From contig JAPUEE010000013.1 of NCBI GenBank assembly GCA_027492735.1, positions 29,445 to 93,444 on the forward strand: a stretch of DNA of 64,000 bases. Direction: 5' to 3'. How positions within the stretch are numbered: the stretch's first letter is position 1; every line of letters begins with the position of its first letter. The position numbers and the translations under genes were made by a program. The notes beneath the pieces are model-generated. The model did not search any database and had not been told where the DNA came from. It saw only the letters and a list, made by a program, of their open reading frames with translations. The DNA is from Candidatus Saccharimonadota bacterium (GTDB lineage Bacteria > Patescibacteriota > Saccharimonadia > Saccharimonadales > Saccharimonadaceae). Below are positions 1-8,962 of this stretch, one piece after another.

Positions 1-374
1 TCGAGATCGCTCAGAGCTTGCAGCCGAGCGCTAGCTCTCTCCATAATGTTGGTCTTATCTATTACGAAATCGGTAAAAACGACAAAGCCCTTCTAGCATT
101 TGAGCAAGCCATTCGAATCGAGAGTGATGTAGCCTCTAGGCACGTAGCCTACGCTAAAGTGCTCGAGGCGGTAGGCGACCATAAAAAGGTCATCGAGGAG
201 CTCGAAATTGCTGTTCGGCTAGATCAGAACCCGCAGAGTGTTATGCTGCTCGTCGACGCATTAGTGCGCGACGGTCAGACCGAGCGAGCTGATAAATTGC
301 GTAAAATTGCCGAAAAAATGACTAACGAAGGCAACCGTAAACGCATAAAACAGCCTGCCAAGGTCCGTATCTAA
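1..374 (+). CDS. TPR-repeat protein, C-terminal fragment
   Basis: The reading frame is open to the left edge of the window, so only the C-terminal part (about 123 residues) is visible; the TTG at 18 is probably internal. Three consecutive helix-turn-helix units fit tetratricopeptide repeats, with typical residues such as the GxxxxALxxFEQA pattern around residues 18-30 of the part after the TTG. It ends in a short basic tail. TPR arrays are protein-protein interaction scaffolds; the rest of the protein and hence its role cannot be seen. A tRNA cluster with its own promoter starts 50 bases downstream. Confidence 0.7.
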   Translation, partial: EIAQSLQPSASSLHNVGLIYYEIGKNDKALLAFEQAIRIESDVASRHVAYAKVLEAVGDHKKVIEELEIAVRLDQNPQSVMLLVDALVRDGQTERADKLRKIAEKMTNEGNRKRIKQPAKVRI

Positions 375-382
375 TACCTTTA

Positions 383-412
383 TTGATTCAATCACTATAA
401 TCATGCTATAAT
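383..412 (+). promoter_or_regulatory. Promoter of the Thr/Tyr/Thr tRNA cluster
   Basis: TTGATT at 383-388 and TATAAT at 407-412 are separated by 18 bases and sit 11 bases ahead of the first tRNA. This is a sigma70-type layout. Confidence 0.6.
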
Positions 413-423
413 CTTTTCGTTAC

Positions 424-500
424 GCCGCTTTAGCTCAGTTGGTTAGAGCGACGGTTTTGTAAACCGTAGGTCCTCGGTTCGAACCCGAGAAGCGGCTCCA
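424..500 (+). tRNA. tRNA-Thr (anticodon TGT)
   Basis: The acceptor arms 424-430 and 490-496 pair fully, the D arm contains AGCTCAGTTGGTTAGAGC, the anticodon loop TTTGTAA gives TGT, and the T arm carries GGTTCGAACCC. The discriminator T is followed by an encoded CCA at 498-500. It reads ACA and other ACN codons. Confidence 0.96.
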
Positions 501-505
501 GATTT

Positions 506-591
506 GCTGGGATAGTGAAGCGGTCAAACACGACAGACTGTAAATCTGTTGGCTTTCGCCTTCGTAGGTTCGAATCCTACTCCCAGCACCA
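506..591 (+). tRNA. tRNA-Tyr (anticodon GTA)
   Basis: The acceptor arms GCTGGGA (506-512) and TCCCAGC (581-587) pair. The anticodon loop CTGTAAA gives GTA. A long variable arm is present, as expected for bacterial tRNA-Tyr, and CCA is encoded. Five bases separate it from the preceding tRNA-Thr. Confidence 0.95.
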
Positions 592-592
592 T

Positions 593-667
<75 letters not shown>

Positions 668-715
668 GATTGAACTTTTTTATAAATATCAAACAAACCT
701 ACGAAAGGATATCCT

Positions 716-1348
716 ATGGTAAAAAACGAAAAAGGCTTTGGAATAGTAGGCGTATTATTAATAGTAGACAGCATTCTCCTCGTTATTGCCGGTACCCTAT
801 TAGTTTTTGCCATACAGAGCGCCATCGTTAATAGTGGTAAGCCGCATTATGGTTATACTGATCAAAGCAGTACAGACCGTCGATCGGGGAATCGCGCCGA
901 TACAACCCCAAAGAAAATCGACACCGCCATTCACGATGTAGCTATTACACTTAACACTGAGGCAGATCTAGCGAAACTACCTAGTTATACCCCAGAAAGT
1001 TTCAAGACATACATGGCTGGTATATTGCGCAATAATACACCGTCCTATAACGGCGAAGCTGACGTTACGATGCAGTATCGTATCAGCAAAATTAGTCAGG
1101 TAAATATTAGCGGCGGTTTATTACCAGTAGACAAGGACGGCAATGGCTACCCAGGAGGCGCACCAATTATATGGGTTCTCACTCCCTCCGGCAGCTGGGA
1201 TCTAGAGAGCCTCAATAGCGCCGCATGTACGAGCAAGAATGGCGGCAAGGTCTACGTAGAATTTGTCTCACAATGCGCCACGATTCGTGATGATTACTCG
1301 TCATGGCAGAAAAACCCCAACGGCTCGATACTGTCTATCAACGACTAA
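716..1348 (+). CDS. Type IV pilin-like protein
   Basis: A 210-residue protein with a short basic leader ending KNEKG, then FGIVGVLLIVDS and a single strongly hydrophobic helix to about residue 34, followed by a soluble domain. That is the layout of a type III signal sequence cleaved by prepilin peptidase after Gly7. The usual Glu at mature position 5 is absent (Val-Gly there), which argues for a minor pilin or a divergent relative. Two cysteines near the C terminus could form a disulphide. An AAAGGA ribosome site lies 8 bases before the ATG. The family call rests on the N terminus only; the globular domain is not recognised. Confidence 0.6.
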   Translation: MVKNEKGFGIVGVLLIVDSILLVIAGTLLVFAIQSAIVNSGKPHYGYTDQSSTDRRSGNRADTTPKKIDTAIHDVAITLNTEADLAKLPSYTPESFKTYMAGILRNNTPSYNGEADVTMQYRISKISQVNISGGLLPVDKDGNGYPGGAPIIWVLTPSGSWDLESLNSAACTSKNGGKVYVEFVSQCATIRDDYSSWQKNPNGSILSIND

Positions 1349-1362
1349 TGGTACCGGTAGAG

Positions 1363-2076
1363 TTACTCTGTGGCACGATCGCGTGAGAGAGGTTTTTTGG
1401 TGTTAATATGAAAAGAATATACTATCCATGCTACTGCCGAAACCCAGACGACACTGACAAGCCAGCTAGCGATAATATCGGTTGGGTAATGAACGCCTAG
1501 ATAAATACGCGAGAAAGCAATCGCTAGCATATAGACGATTCCTATAGTAACGGCGAGCCAACGCCACTTTGTATTCCATAAAATTACTATCAATGAAAGC
1601 GCTAGTGCGCTAGAAGCCATGGCGTGTCCACTAGGAAAGCTCGTACCGTTTTCGGAAACGATCCACTGCCAAAGTTGTGGTCTGTCGCGCCTAAATATAG
1701 ATTTTAGAACAATATTGAGGGCCGAAGCGCCACCTACGCTAATAAATACTATAAAAGCATGGCGAAATCGTCGTCTATACATCAGAAAGATCGTCAAGCC
1801 AACGGCTATAGCCGGCAGTAACATGGGTCCGCCAAATTCGGTAAAGGTCTTCATCGCGGTATCCGCTATAGGGGAGGCTTCATCATGAACACTTTTTAAC
1901 ACTGCAGAGTCGAAACCTAATGTTTCGTTTTCGTGCACCTCATCGGCCAGACTAGCGAATAATAAGCTCGGCATAATTATCACGACAAATGCCAGAGCAA
2001 TATATTTCCAGGTTCTTATTGGTATCGATCGTAACCAGACCAGACCTTTTGACATGACAGATGAAATCTTTAGCAT
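1363..2076 (-). CDS. PAP2-family membrane phosphatase
   Basis: A 237-residue integral membrane protein with all three PAP2 signatures: K-x6-RP (KSIFRRDRP), PSGH, and SR-x5-H-x3-D (SRIYLGVHYPTD). Such enzymes dephosphorylate lipid phosphates (phosphatidic acid, undecaprenyl diphosphate) on the outer face of the membrane; the substrate cannot be chosen from sequence. The ATG at 2076 was preferred to the upstream GTG at 2091 because a TATAAT (minus strand, 2083-2088) ends exactly 6 bases before it, which indicates a leaderless mRNA. It is convergent with the pilin-like gene. Confidence 0.88.
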   Translation of the reverse strand: MLKISSVMSKGLVWLRSIPIRTWKYIALAFVVIIMPSLLFASLADEVHENETLGFDSAVLKSVHDEASPIADTAMKTFTEFGGPMLLPAIAVGLTIFLMYRRRFRHAFIVFISVGGASALNIVLKSIFRRDRPQLWQWIVSENGTSFPSGHAMASSALALSLIVILWNTKWRWLAVTIGIVYMLAIAFSRIYLGVHYPTDIIASWLVSVVWVSAVAWIVYSFHINTKKPLSRDRATE

Positions 2077-2176
2077 TATACGATTATACACTAGCTATGG
2101 GCTGATCGTATCGAGTCAAAACAAATGTAGTGATTTTTGTTGCGATAAACTATTTTATATGATAGGATAGTACCAT

Positions 2177-2380
2177 ATGGCAAAGAGTAATAGTAAATCC
2201 AAGCGTAAATTAGTTGGTCTGGTCAGTGAATCTGGTCAGCGCGTTTATACCACCAAGGCAAATAGCTTGCAGGACAAGCTCGTATTAAAGAAATACGATA
2301 AAAAACTGCGCAAGCACGTCGAATTCACAGAAACAAAGAAAAACCTTGGCCGCAATGAAGTCAAGCCTAAAAAGCGATAA
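2177..2380 (+). CDS. rpmG: 50S ribosomal protein L33 (bL33)
   Basis: A 67-residue basic protein with the L33 pattern: LVGLVSESGQ, then VYTTKAN and LKKYDKKLRKHVEF. It lacks the CxxC pairs of zinc-binding L33, so it is the C-minus type. It is slightly longer than usual, with a Ser/Lys-rich start and a basic tail. The downstream mannosyltransferase begins inside its last codons, so the two are probably translated from one message. Confidence 0.85.
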   Translation: MAKSNSKSKRKLVGLVSESGQRVYTTKANSLQDKLVLKKYDKKLRKHVEFTETKKNLGRNEVKPKKR

Positions 2381-3518
2381 CAAATTATCGACTTTTATAT
2401 CTAACGTATGCGGCTCGGCCGCTACGTTTGTAGTATCAGCACCAATTTGGTTAAAAATTAGTGTCGTAACGATCCTCTGTGCATTTTTAGTGCTATCATT
2501 CGCATCGTATGTTTCTCAGATACTAGCGGACAATCCGATGTATGTTAATACTATTTCCTATCATTATGACCATCGTGCTCTAGATTCGGCTAACCTTTTA
2601 TCACACTGGGACACGCCTTTTTATGCGAGGATAGCTCAGTATGGCTACAACAATCTTACGGTAGCGTTCTTTCCGTTATATCCTGTTATTGGTGGAATGT
2701 TCGCTAGTCTCACCAGCCTTGATCCCACCATATCTCTGATGTTCATTAGCCTGGCTTCATCAATACTACTAGGTATAGTCCTGTACTATTGGGCAAAGTT
2801 CGAGTTTAGAATTCGGAAAATGAAAACATCACCATGGTTGCTACTAGGTTTGGTTGCCATATTTCCAACAGCATTCTATTTCTTTGCACCCTATAGCGAA
2901 AGTCTATTTATGGCCCTGACAGCCGGTGCTTTGTTTAGCTATAGAAAAGGTAACTACTGGATAGCAACACTGCTATCATTTCTGGCAGCTACAGCACGGC
3001 CACAGGGTGTTTTGATTGGTCTCTATTTTGTACTAGACTATCTACTCGCAAAAGACTGGCGAGCATGGGAAAAACTACTGCCAGCCGTTGGTGCGGGTGT
3101 AGGTATGATGCTCTACATGGTGTATTTGTGGCACGAAGGCGGTAATCCGTTCGCGTTTCTAGCAGCACAACAGTATTGGGGGAGATTCAGTGACAATCCA
3201 ATTCAAATAGTTCTATGGTCATTCAATCCATTCTTTTTGTGGTACTTGCCAGTACTTATTACCGGTCTCTATTTTGTCTACCGTTATCTCGACAAACCAT
3301 TATTTTGGTACAGCCTTGCTTTCATAGTAGTTCCTCTCGCCAGTGGTAGTTTGCAAAGTCTCAATCGTTATATGCTGGCCTGCCTACCGCTATTTCTAGC
3401 AACGGCCATAGCCTGGGCTAGGATCAAGTCGACGTGGAAAATGACCTACGTTTTTTCTTGCGGCGCATTGTTAGCGTTAAATATTGCGCTGTTCTTCAAT
3501 AATTATTGGGTAGCCTGA
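2355..3518 (+). CDS. PIG-V-like membrane mannosyltransferase
   Basis: A polytopic membrane protein of 387 residues. The sequence HWDTPFYARIAQYGY in its first lumen-side loop matches the WDxxxYxxIAxxGY signature of PIG-V/GPI mannosyltransferase II (GT76) relatives, which are GT-C enzymes using polyprenyl-phosphate mannose or similar donors on the outer side of the membrane. The ATG at 2355 was chosen; a TTG three codons earlier is also possible. The gene overlaps the end of rpmG by 26 bases and overlaps the convergent gene at 3503 by 16 bases. The likely role is cell-surface glycan or glycoprotein modification; the acceptor is unknown. Confidence 0.72.
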   Translation: MKSSLKSDNKLSTFISNVCGSAATFVVSAPIWLKISVVTILCAFLVLSFASYVSQILADNPMYVNTISYHYDHRALDSANLLSHWDTPFYARIAQYGYNNLTVAFFPLYPVIGGMFASLTSLDPTISLMFISLASSILLGIVLYYWAKFEFRIRKMKTSPWLLLGLVAIFPTAFYFFAPYSESLFMALTAGALFSYRKGNYWIATLLSFLAATARPQGVLIGLYFVLDYLLAKDWRAWEKLLPAVGAGVGMMLYMVYLWHEGGNPFAFLAAQQYWGRFSDNPIQIVLWSFNPFFLWYLPVLITGLYFVYRYLDKPLFWYSLAFIVVPLASGSLQSLNRYMLACLPLFLATAIAWARIKSTWKMTYVFSCGALLALNIALFFNNYWVA

Positions 3519-4144
3519 GGCGGCTGATCGAGCTGTCGCGCTAGCCATAGGCCCACTCTCAGCATGTGATCGAGCACCTGCAGACTAATATCTGCGTTTG
3601 TAGCATAGATAATCAATTTGTCATCACAGAACTCATAGTCGAATTCCGAGAAATGACCGGCTAGCATAGCCTGGATGTCTGGATTCAACAGAGAGCCTAC
3701 CATCATTGCATATTCCGGCCTGGTGTAGGTAGCGAATAATTCAGAGAAGTGAGCATAGGGGAAATGTTGCCAGTTAATTTCTTGCCAACGTTGGGTTGAG
3801 GCGAGGATAGAGCCGTATTCTCTCGATCTGCTGCGCCCATCTACTAGAAAATGGGGTACGCTGATAACCTTTAGTTGAATCTGTAACATGGTCCATTTAC
3901 GATCAAACCTTTGACCATTACGATTGACAACTTTTCTCGATCGCTGCAAAAAAGCAACCTCATAGTCATATACATTACCAGTGGTATAATTTTCGTCGCG
4001 AACATCCGTCGATAGCGTAAGGCCTCGAACGACTTTGTAGTCGGTGTCGACCCTGGGATCAACAGTGCCAAAATAGACGAGGTCATACTCATCGGCAATC
4101 TTTCCAAAGGCGGCTCTGTCGGTTCGACTCGGTAAAAATCTCAT
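3503..4144 (-). CDS. Unknown protein, last gene of the alpha-glucan operon
   Basis: A 213-residue soluble protein without signal peptide or membrane segment that I do not recognise. Its ATG overlaps the stop of the GH15 gene by four bases (ATGA), so it is translationally coupled to GH15. It is acidic/aromatic-rich in the middle and has a predicted alpha/beta make-up. Being fourth in GT4 > GH57 > GH15 > this gene suggests a role with the glucan enzymes, but no catalytic motif is visible. Its end overlaps the convergent mannosyltransferase by 16 bases. Confidence 0.75.
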   Translation of the reverse strand: MRFLPSRTDRAAFGKIADEYDLVYFGTVDPRVDTDYKVVRGLTLSTDVRDENYTTGNVYDYEVAFLQRSRKVVNRNGQRFDRKWTMLQIQLKVISVPHFLVDGRSRSREYGSILASTQRWQEINWQHFPYAHFSELFATYTRPEYAMMVGSLLNPDIQAMLAGHFSEFDYEFCDDKLIIYATNADISLQVLDHMLRVGLWLARQLDQPPQATQ

Positions 4145-6138
4145 ACTGACTCCTTGTTATTAGAACGACCATAACTGAGACACGTGTTGATAAACTCCGC
4201 ATGCGACCATGTGAGCGGTGCTGCCGATAGCGCTCTGTCAGTTTGTTTGTCGGTCTGTTCAGATAGAACAATCGAGCGATCCATCCGATGATTAGCCCAA
4301 TCCAGCACTTTCTTTGTGAATTCTTTGGTTCCATCGCCCGAACTATACGCTTGGTACTGAGCCATCCAAAAGGACGTGATAAACCAGGGATTGCTAAAAG
4401 TTCCGTGGACACGGTTGTAGTCATCATTCTCAAAGCGTGGCATGCGAGTATCCTCGGACTCGATAAATGTTTCTAAAACCGTGGTTGCCGCTCGGCTAAT
4501 CTTGTCCGTATCAAACAGTTCGAAAGCCCATGCCCCGTAGAGTGCCGACATGTCGATCGTATCATCTGTCTCAGTAGAGTTGTTTCGATGATGCCAGAAT
4601 CCTCTATAGAAATAGCTTCGTTTGTCATTCCATAATTTACCAGACTGCTCGCTAATACCTCTCGATACTTCACGCCATTTCGTAGCGTTATTAGACTCAT
4701 GAAATAGGTCAGCGACATCAGCAATAGCCTTTAGGGCGCCGAAAGTAACAGCTGTTGTATACGTAGTGGTTTGGTAGTTTACTTCCCATAGCTCGTACGA
4801 CGGCCAGGGGAGTTTTGTCTCGGGATCTATGTAGCCTGCCAGAAAGCTAGCCGCTGGCCGACCTAGATTGTCGTATAGCTCACGCCATTCTTCTGGACGT
4901 CCGCCGCGCTGAACATCTTGATCGATGATCTTTGCGAGCAAGAAGACTATGATAGCAGTCTCATCAGCCTGAATAGGCATGACAGGCTCACCCTGCAATA
5001 GATAGGCATGAGGATTTGGGCCAACTGTGCTATCTGGACGATATGACGGCCAAAAGAATCCAGCGTGACTAACGGTATCTTTGGCAAAGCGCAAGAATTG
5101 TTTAACTTCATCCATATAACCAAGCTTCCAAAAAGCCATGGCTGCATAGGCGGCGTCACGCGGCCAGCAATTAGCATACGTGTCAGGATTATTTTTCAGC
5201 ATACTGCTATCGAGACTCGCCATGATAGCTCCCCGACGGTCAGTCATCGCTTTTATAATGAGTAGAGAAGTCAAAAAGTTTGATCGGTACTCCGGAGCAA
5301 TGCGCACTTCGGCTATAGCTACAGCCGGAGCCAACCATCGTTTCCAGAATGAGTCTGTTGCGAGTAAGTGCTCGACGAGGCCTTCCGTGCGGAACCGTTC
5401 CAAAGTTTTTCTAGCTTCGTTGATAGATTTACCGGCTGATAAAAAGTAGTTCACTCGAGCTGAATCATGTGCAGCAAAATCTAGTCTAAATTCTATGATG
5501 CTATCAGTTTGGAATCGATCAACCGGGTTGCGTTCTAGTTGACCATCCTCAGCATCGCGCCAGACGCCAGCATAGTTTTTACCATTAACGTGGCCAAAGT
5601 GTCCTACGCTAAAACTATCGAACGATTTTCCGGTTTGCGGATTATAGCCACCCACAGCAAAGGCTCGACGTCCTTTGTAATGAAGTATCATTTCCGAGGC
5701 GTCACCAGTGTCAGGAACATACTGTACTGTATCATGGCCATCCTGCGAATCACCGATGACAAAGGCTTGATGTAAAAAGAGTTTTACCTCGCGACGTTTA
5801 TTGGTCAAGTTAATGACCTCAATATTACGGGCAAGCACATTAGTCTCAGCATCTACGAAGTCTTGGAATTCAACCGAAAAACCTAACCAGTGATTCGTCG
5901 CTACCGTCTTGCTAATCAGTCTTCCTGGCAAGTAGGCTGGTCTTATATCCCAACTACCGTCACTGAGCCAGTGCATAGTACCATCGACAAACAGACCTAT
6001 TCGATGTCGAGGCGCTTTTTCGGAACAATGGTTATCGAGTCCAACATAGGGAAAATAGAGATCGTGAACCATGCCGAATTGATTTAATCCAACCGCCATC
6101 TCTCCATTCGATAGTATAATCGGTCTAGCCATATCCAC
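4141..6138 (-). CDS. Glycoside hydrolase family 15 (glucoamylase/trehalase-like)
   Basis: A 665-residue protein with the two-part GH15 layout: an N-terminal beta-sandwich to about residue 270, beginning with the typical MARPIILSNGEMAVGLN start, then an (alpha/alpha)6 barrel. CWPRDAAYAAMAFW at 324-337 and ELWEV at 449-453 (Glu452 the likely general acid) match conserved catalytic-barrel motifs. Family members release glucose from the non-reducing ends of alpha-1,4/1,6-glucans or split trehalose. No signal peptide is seen, so it acts in the cytoplasm. It follows GH57 by 15 bases and overlaps the next gene by 4. Confidence 0.88.
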   Translation of the reverse strand: MDMARPIILSNGEMAVGLNQFGMVHDLYFPYVGLDNHCSEKAPRHRIGLFVDGTMHWLSDGSWDIRPAYLPGRLISKTVATNHWLGFSVEFQDFVDAETNVLARNIEVINLTNKRREVKLFLHQAFVIGDSQDGHDTVQYVPDTGDASEMILHYKGRRAFAVGGYNPQTGKSFDSFSVGHFGHVNGKNYAGVWRDAEDGQLERNPVDRFQTDSIIEFRLDFAAHDSARVNYFLSAGKSINEARKTLERFRTEGLVEHLLATDSFWKRWLAPAVAIAEVRIAPEYRSNFLTSLLIIKAMTDRRGAIMASLDSSMLKNNPDTYANCWPRDAAYAAMAFWKLGYMDEVKQFLRFAKDTVSHAGFFWPSYRPDSTVGPNPHAYLLQGEPVMPIQADETAIIVFLLAKIIDQDVQRGGRPEEWRELYDNLGRPAASFLAGYIDPETKLPWPSYELWEVNYQTTTYTTAVTFGALKAIADVADLFHESNNATKWREVSRGISEQSGKLWNDKRSYFYRGFWHHRNNSTETDDTIDMSALYGAWAFELFDTDKISRAATTVLETFIESEDTRMPRFENDDYNRVHGTFSNPWFITSFWMAQYQAYSSGDGTKEFTKKVLDWANHRMDRSIVLSEQTDKQTDRALSAAPLTWSHAEFINTCLSYGRSNNKESV

Positions 6139-6153
6139 CCGTCGCAGCTGCGA

Positions 6154-7371
6154 CTATCCTTTGTGATTCTGATTATGCTGCATCAAACGGTATTTGATGT
6201 CACGCAAGGCATTCATATAGTAGAGGAATGCATCGTATGGTGAAGGGTAGGGCGAGAAATAGGCATGTACATCGCCGTCGTTCCAATACTTGGTACTCAT
6301 GTAATAAGGATGATCAGACGTTGTCAAGCGTCGCCAATCGCTAATCAGGTTCTCATCGCCAGTCTCCATAACAGCTGAACTCAGATTATAGATATTACCT
6401 TGGGATTCTTGCTGCATGCGGTTACCTAACCATGCCGATAGATCACGTTCTGTGTCTGCCCAGGTTACAGTGTGCGGCATATCGATATAGTCTTTTGCTT
6501 CGACGCTATCGGCAGCCTCGCTCACCGTCATAAACGTATGCTCAGGGCGAGATAGCCAATCGTGCGGCAATTGTCTCAGGAATTCGAATATACCCGTGTC
6601 CGCCCATTGATGTTCACCGAACGTCTCGTAGTCAACAAATAGATTTACCAGCGGTGAATCCGGTTCAGCATCGAGCCATCCAGCATATTTATCCATTGTT
6701 AGTGGCCATTCAGCCCAGCCACGATTAGAGAATCGGAAAGCCATATCGTCGGATAATTTATAATTCTTTAGCAGCAATTTCACATTCTGAGTGCTAACAG
6801 GCCTATAGGCATAGTTTGGGCTGCGCCAGCCGAGAACGCTATCCCAGCCTTCAGCTAGGACTGCTTTATAGCCATGAATGTCTGCCCAGCGGCCCAGATC
6901 GTTATTATAAGCCAGCTCAGTATTGCGGAATGCGGTTGGTGTTACACCAAACACATCCTTGATTTTCTTTGCATGCAGCGCAACCTGACGATCAAACTCG
7001 GCTCGATTATAAAAGAACGCTAAACTATGATAATAGGTTTCACCGACAATCTCGACACGTCCCGTATCGACGAGAGCTTTGAAACTACTGAGTAGTTCCG
7101 GCAAATATGCCTCACACTGCTCTAGAAACGTACCAGTAATTGACAGGCTGAGTTTGAACTCTGGATGACTGTTTAACATATCCAGTAGCATAGCGTTGGT
7201 CGGGAAGTATGATTTTTCCGCTACTTTACGCAAGATACGAGCATTATTCGCACCAGAATGGTGATTTGCTTCGTTCCAGTAGTTGTGATCAACTGCTGTA
7301 TCAAATGCACTATATTCTCTAACCCGCCAAGGCTGGTGAACATGCATATAGAGGACTATGGCCTTGCTCAT
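6154..7371 (-). CDS. Glycoside hydrolase family 57 (alpha-amylase/branching-enzyme class)
   Basis: A 405-residue protein starting MSKAIVLYMHVHQPWR, the GH57 opening with the HQP motif. FRNTELAYNNDL places the catalytic nucleophile at Glu152, and FVDYETFGEH places the acid/base Asp at 247. GH57 enzymes hydrolyse or transfer alpha-glucan chains; length and motifs fit an alpha-amylase rather than the longer branching enzymes. Its ATG overlaps the stop of the upstream GT4 gene by four bases, so synthesis and trimming of a glucan are coupled in one operon. Confidence 0.9.
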   Translation of the reverse strand: MSKAIVLYMHVHQPWRVREYSAFDTAVDHNYWNEANHHSGANNARILRKVAEKSYFPTNAMLLDMLNSHPEFKLSLSITGTFLEQCEAYLPELLSSFKALVDTGRVEIVGETYYHSLAFFYNRAEFDRQVALHAKKIKDVFGVTPTAFRNTELAYNNDLGRWADIHGYKAVLAEGWDSVLGWRSPNYAYRPVSTQNVKLLLKNYKLSDDMAFRFSNRGWAEWPLTMDKYAGWLDAEPDSPLVNLFVDYETFGEHQWADTGIFEFLRQLPHDWLSRPEHTFMTVSEAADSVEAKDYIDMPHTVTWADTERDLSAWLGNRMQQESQGNIYNLSSAVMETGDENLISDWRRLTTSDHPYYMSTKYWNDGDVHAYFSPYPSPYDAFLYYMNALRDIKYRLMQHNQNHKG

Positions 7372-8660
7372 GCCGCAACCCTTTCTAGGTGTAACTTGCT
7401 ATCGTCGTGCATAGCTCGCCTACGGCCTCTCATAACTCGATGGTACTCACGAGACAGCTTTTCTGCAACATCATTCCAAGAAAAATTCAAATATTCTTCT
7501 TTAACACCTTCCATTAACTCTTTTTTCAGAGATGGTGATAGGGAAATATTAATGATTTCATCAGCCAGCTTCCTCGTGTCCCAATAATCAAAGCGCATGA
7601 TATTACGTAACACCTCGCCAACACCTGACTGTTTGCTAATGAGCAATGCCGTACCATAATGTGCAGCTTCGAGTGCAGTCAGACCAAATGGTTCAGACAC
7701 CGATGGCATCACGAAAATATCTGCTATTTCATAGAGTTCGCGCCATCGCTCACCGCGGACAAAGCCAACAAAGACCACTCGATCTGAAATCCCTAAATCA
7801 GCTGCTAGTTCAATTAATTGATCACGCTGCTCACCAGTGCCAGAAACCAGAAAGAGTAACTTGGGATTATGCGCTAGCGCCAAAGCAGCCGATTCCAATA
7901 GATATGTGAGGCCTTTTTGCACCGTTAAACGACCGATACTGGCAACGACAGTCCAACCGTGTTTACGAAGCTCCTTGGCATACATGTAATTATTTGTTTC
8001 TATAATCGTGCGTTCCAGTTCATCTGGATCTAGTGAGTTATGAACAACCTCGACCTTGTCCTCAGGGATATGATATTCGCGAACGATAATGTCTTTGGTT
8101 ATCTGACTCACGGCAAAGATACGGTCGGCCGCCATCAATCCGTTATATTCGATCTCGTGAATGAGCGGATTGCCGAGATGGCCACCAGCACGATCGAATT
8201 CAGTCGCGTGAACATGAACTACTAGCGGACGACCACTGACTTCCTTGGCACGTACACCGGCTTCCATCGTCAACCAATCATGGGCATGAATTATATCAGG
8301 GCTGAGTTTGTGTCGGCGAACTAATTTCTCAACCTGATCAGCATATTTACGAGTAGCCGCTACGAAACCTTGGCCGTATTCGCGAGCATGATCACACTCG
8401 CGCGACTGACATGTCGGACACGTACCAGAATACGCTCCCATGGCCACATACTCGCCTTTATCATTGACCAGGGGCGGGGTATTGCTAGCGGCAACAACTT
8501 CCATGAACTTTTCCGAATCTTCGTGACGAGCTTTGTAGGGCAAAACAAACTGAATATCGACGCCCTTGCCAGCTAATGCCTTCGCCATTTGGTAGCATGC
8601 GACACCTAATCCACCGCTATTATACGGCGGTAGTTCCCAACCCAGCATCATTAATTTCAT
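7368..8660 (-). CDS. GT4 glycosyltransferase, glycogen-synthase-like
   Basis: A 430-residue GT-B enzyme. The start (MLGWELPPYNSGGLGVACY) has the PPxxGGLG loop of glycogen/sucrose-synthase type enzymes, the middle has HAHDW, and the donor domain has the EPFGLTALE motif (Glu-x7-Glu). The likely reaction is chain extension from NDP-glucose. An oddity is the small insertion at about residues 81-91 with C81, C84, C89 and H91, which could bind zinc. It leads the operon, behind a promoter at 8711-8739 and an AGGTGG ribosome site. Confidence 0.82.
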   Translation of the reverse strand: MKLMMLGWELPPYNSGGLGVACYQMAKALAGKGVDIQFVLPYKARHEDSEKFMEVVAASNTPPLVNDKGEYVAMGAYSGTCPTCQSRECDHAREYGQGFVAATRKYADQVEKLVRRHKLSPDIIHAHDWLTMEAGVRAKEVSGRPLVVHVHATEFDRAGGHLGNPLIHEIEYNGLMAADRIFAVSQITKDIIVREYHIPEDKVEVVHNSLDPDELERTIIETNNYMYAKELRKHGWTVVASIGRLTVQKGLTYLLESAALALAHNPKLLFLVSGTGEQRDQLIELAADLGISDRVVFVGFVRGERWRELYEIADIFVMPSVSEPFGLTALEAAHYGTALLISKQSGVGEVLRNIMRFDYWDTRKLADEIINISLSPSLKKELMEGVKEEYLNFSWNDVAEKLSREYHRVMRGRRRAMHDDSKLHLERVAA

Positions 8661-8710
8661 CTGTTTAATCCACCTGATTTGCTCGTTTAACCTTATACAC
8701 TATGCGCTCT

Positions 8711-8739
8711 ATTATAGGCGAAAAAAAATACGCTGTAAA
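8711..8739 (-). promoter_or_regulatory. Promoter of the GT4-GH57-GH15 operon
   Basis: On the minus strand TTTACA (8734-8739) and TATAAT (8711-8716) are 17 bases apart. The start codon is 50 bases downstream, so unlike most genes here this message has a real leader with an SD sequence. Confidence 0.65.
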
Positions 8740-8834
8740 CCCCTTGACAGTGAGAGGTTGAGAGTTCATTATGTATCATGGTTTGCGAAAAAAGTCAGAT
8801 ATACTTATAATGTATATAGCTCAGAGCTGCTGAT

Positions 8835-8910
8835 ACGGGTATAGCTCAGTTGGTAGAGCACAGGTCTCCAAAACCTGGTGTCGGCGGTTCGAGTCCGTCT
8901 ACCCGTGCCA
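8835..8910 (+). tRNA. tRNA-Trp (anticodon CCA)
   Basis: The acceptor arms ACGGGTA (8835-8841) and TACCCGT (8900-8906) pair perfectly. The stem CAGGT/ACCTG encloses CTCCAAA, so the anticodon is CCA. The 3' CCA is encoded. A TATAAT at 8806-8811 precedes it. There is no sign of a UGA-reading tRNA-Trp(TCA), in line with TGA serving as stop here. Confidence 0.95.
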
Positions 8911-8962
8911 ATAGTTCTGAGCCTCTAGAACACTACTAGATAACAAGGAAGGTCAAGTTTAT

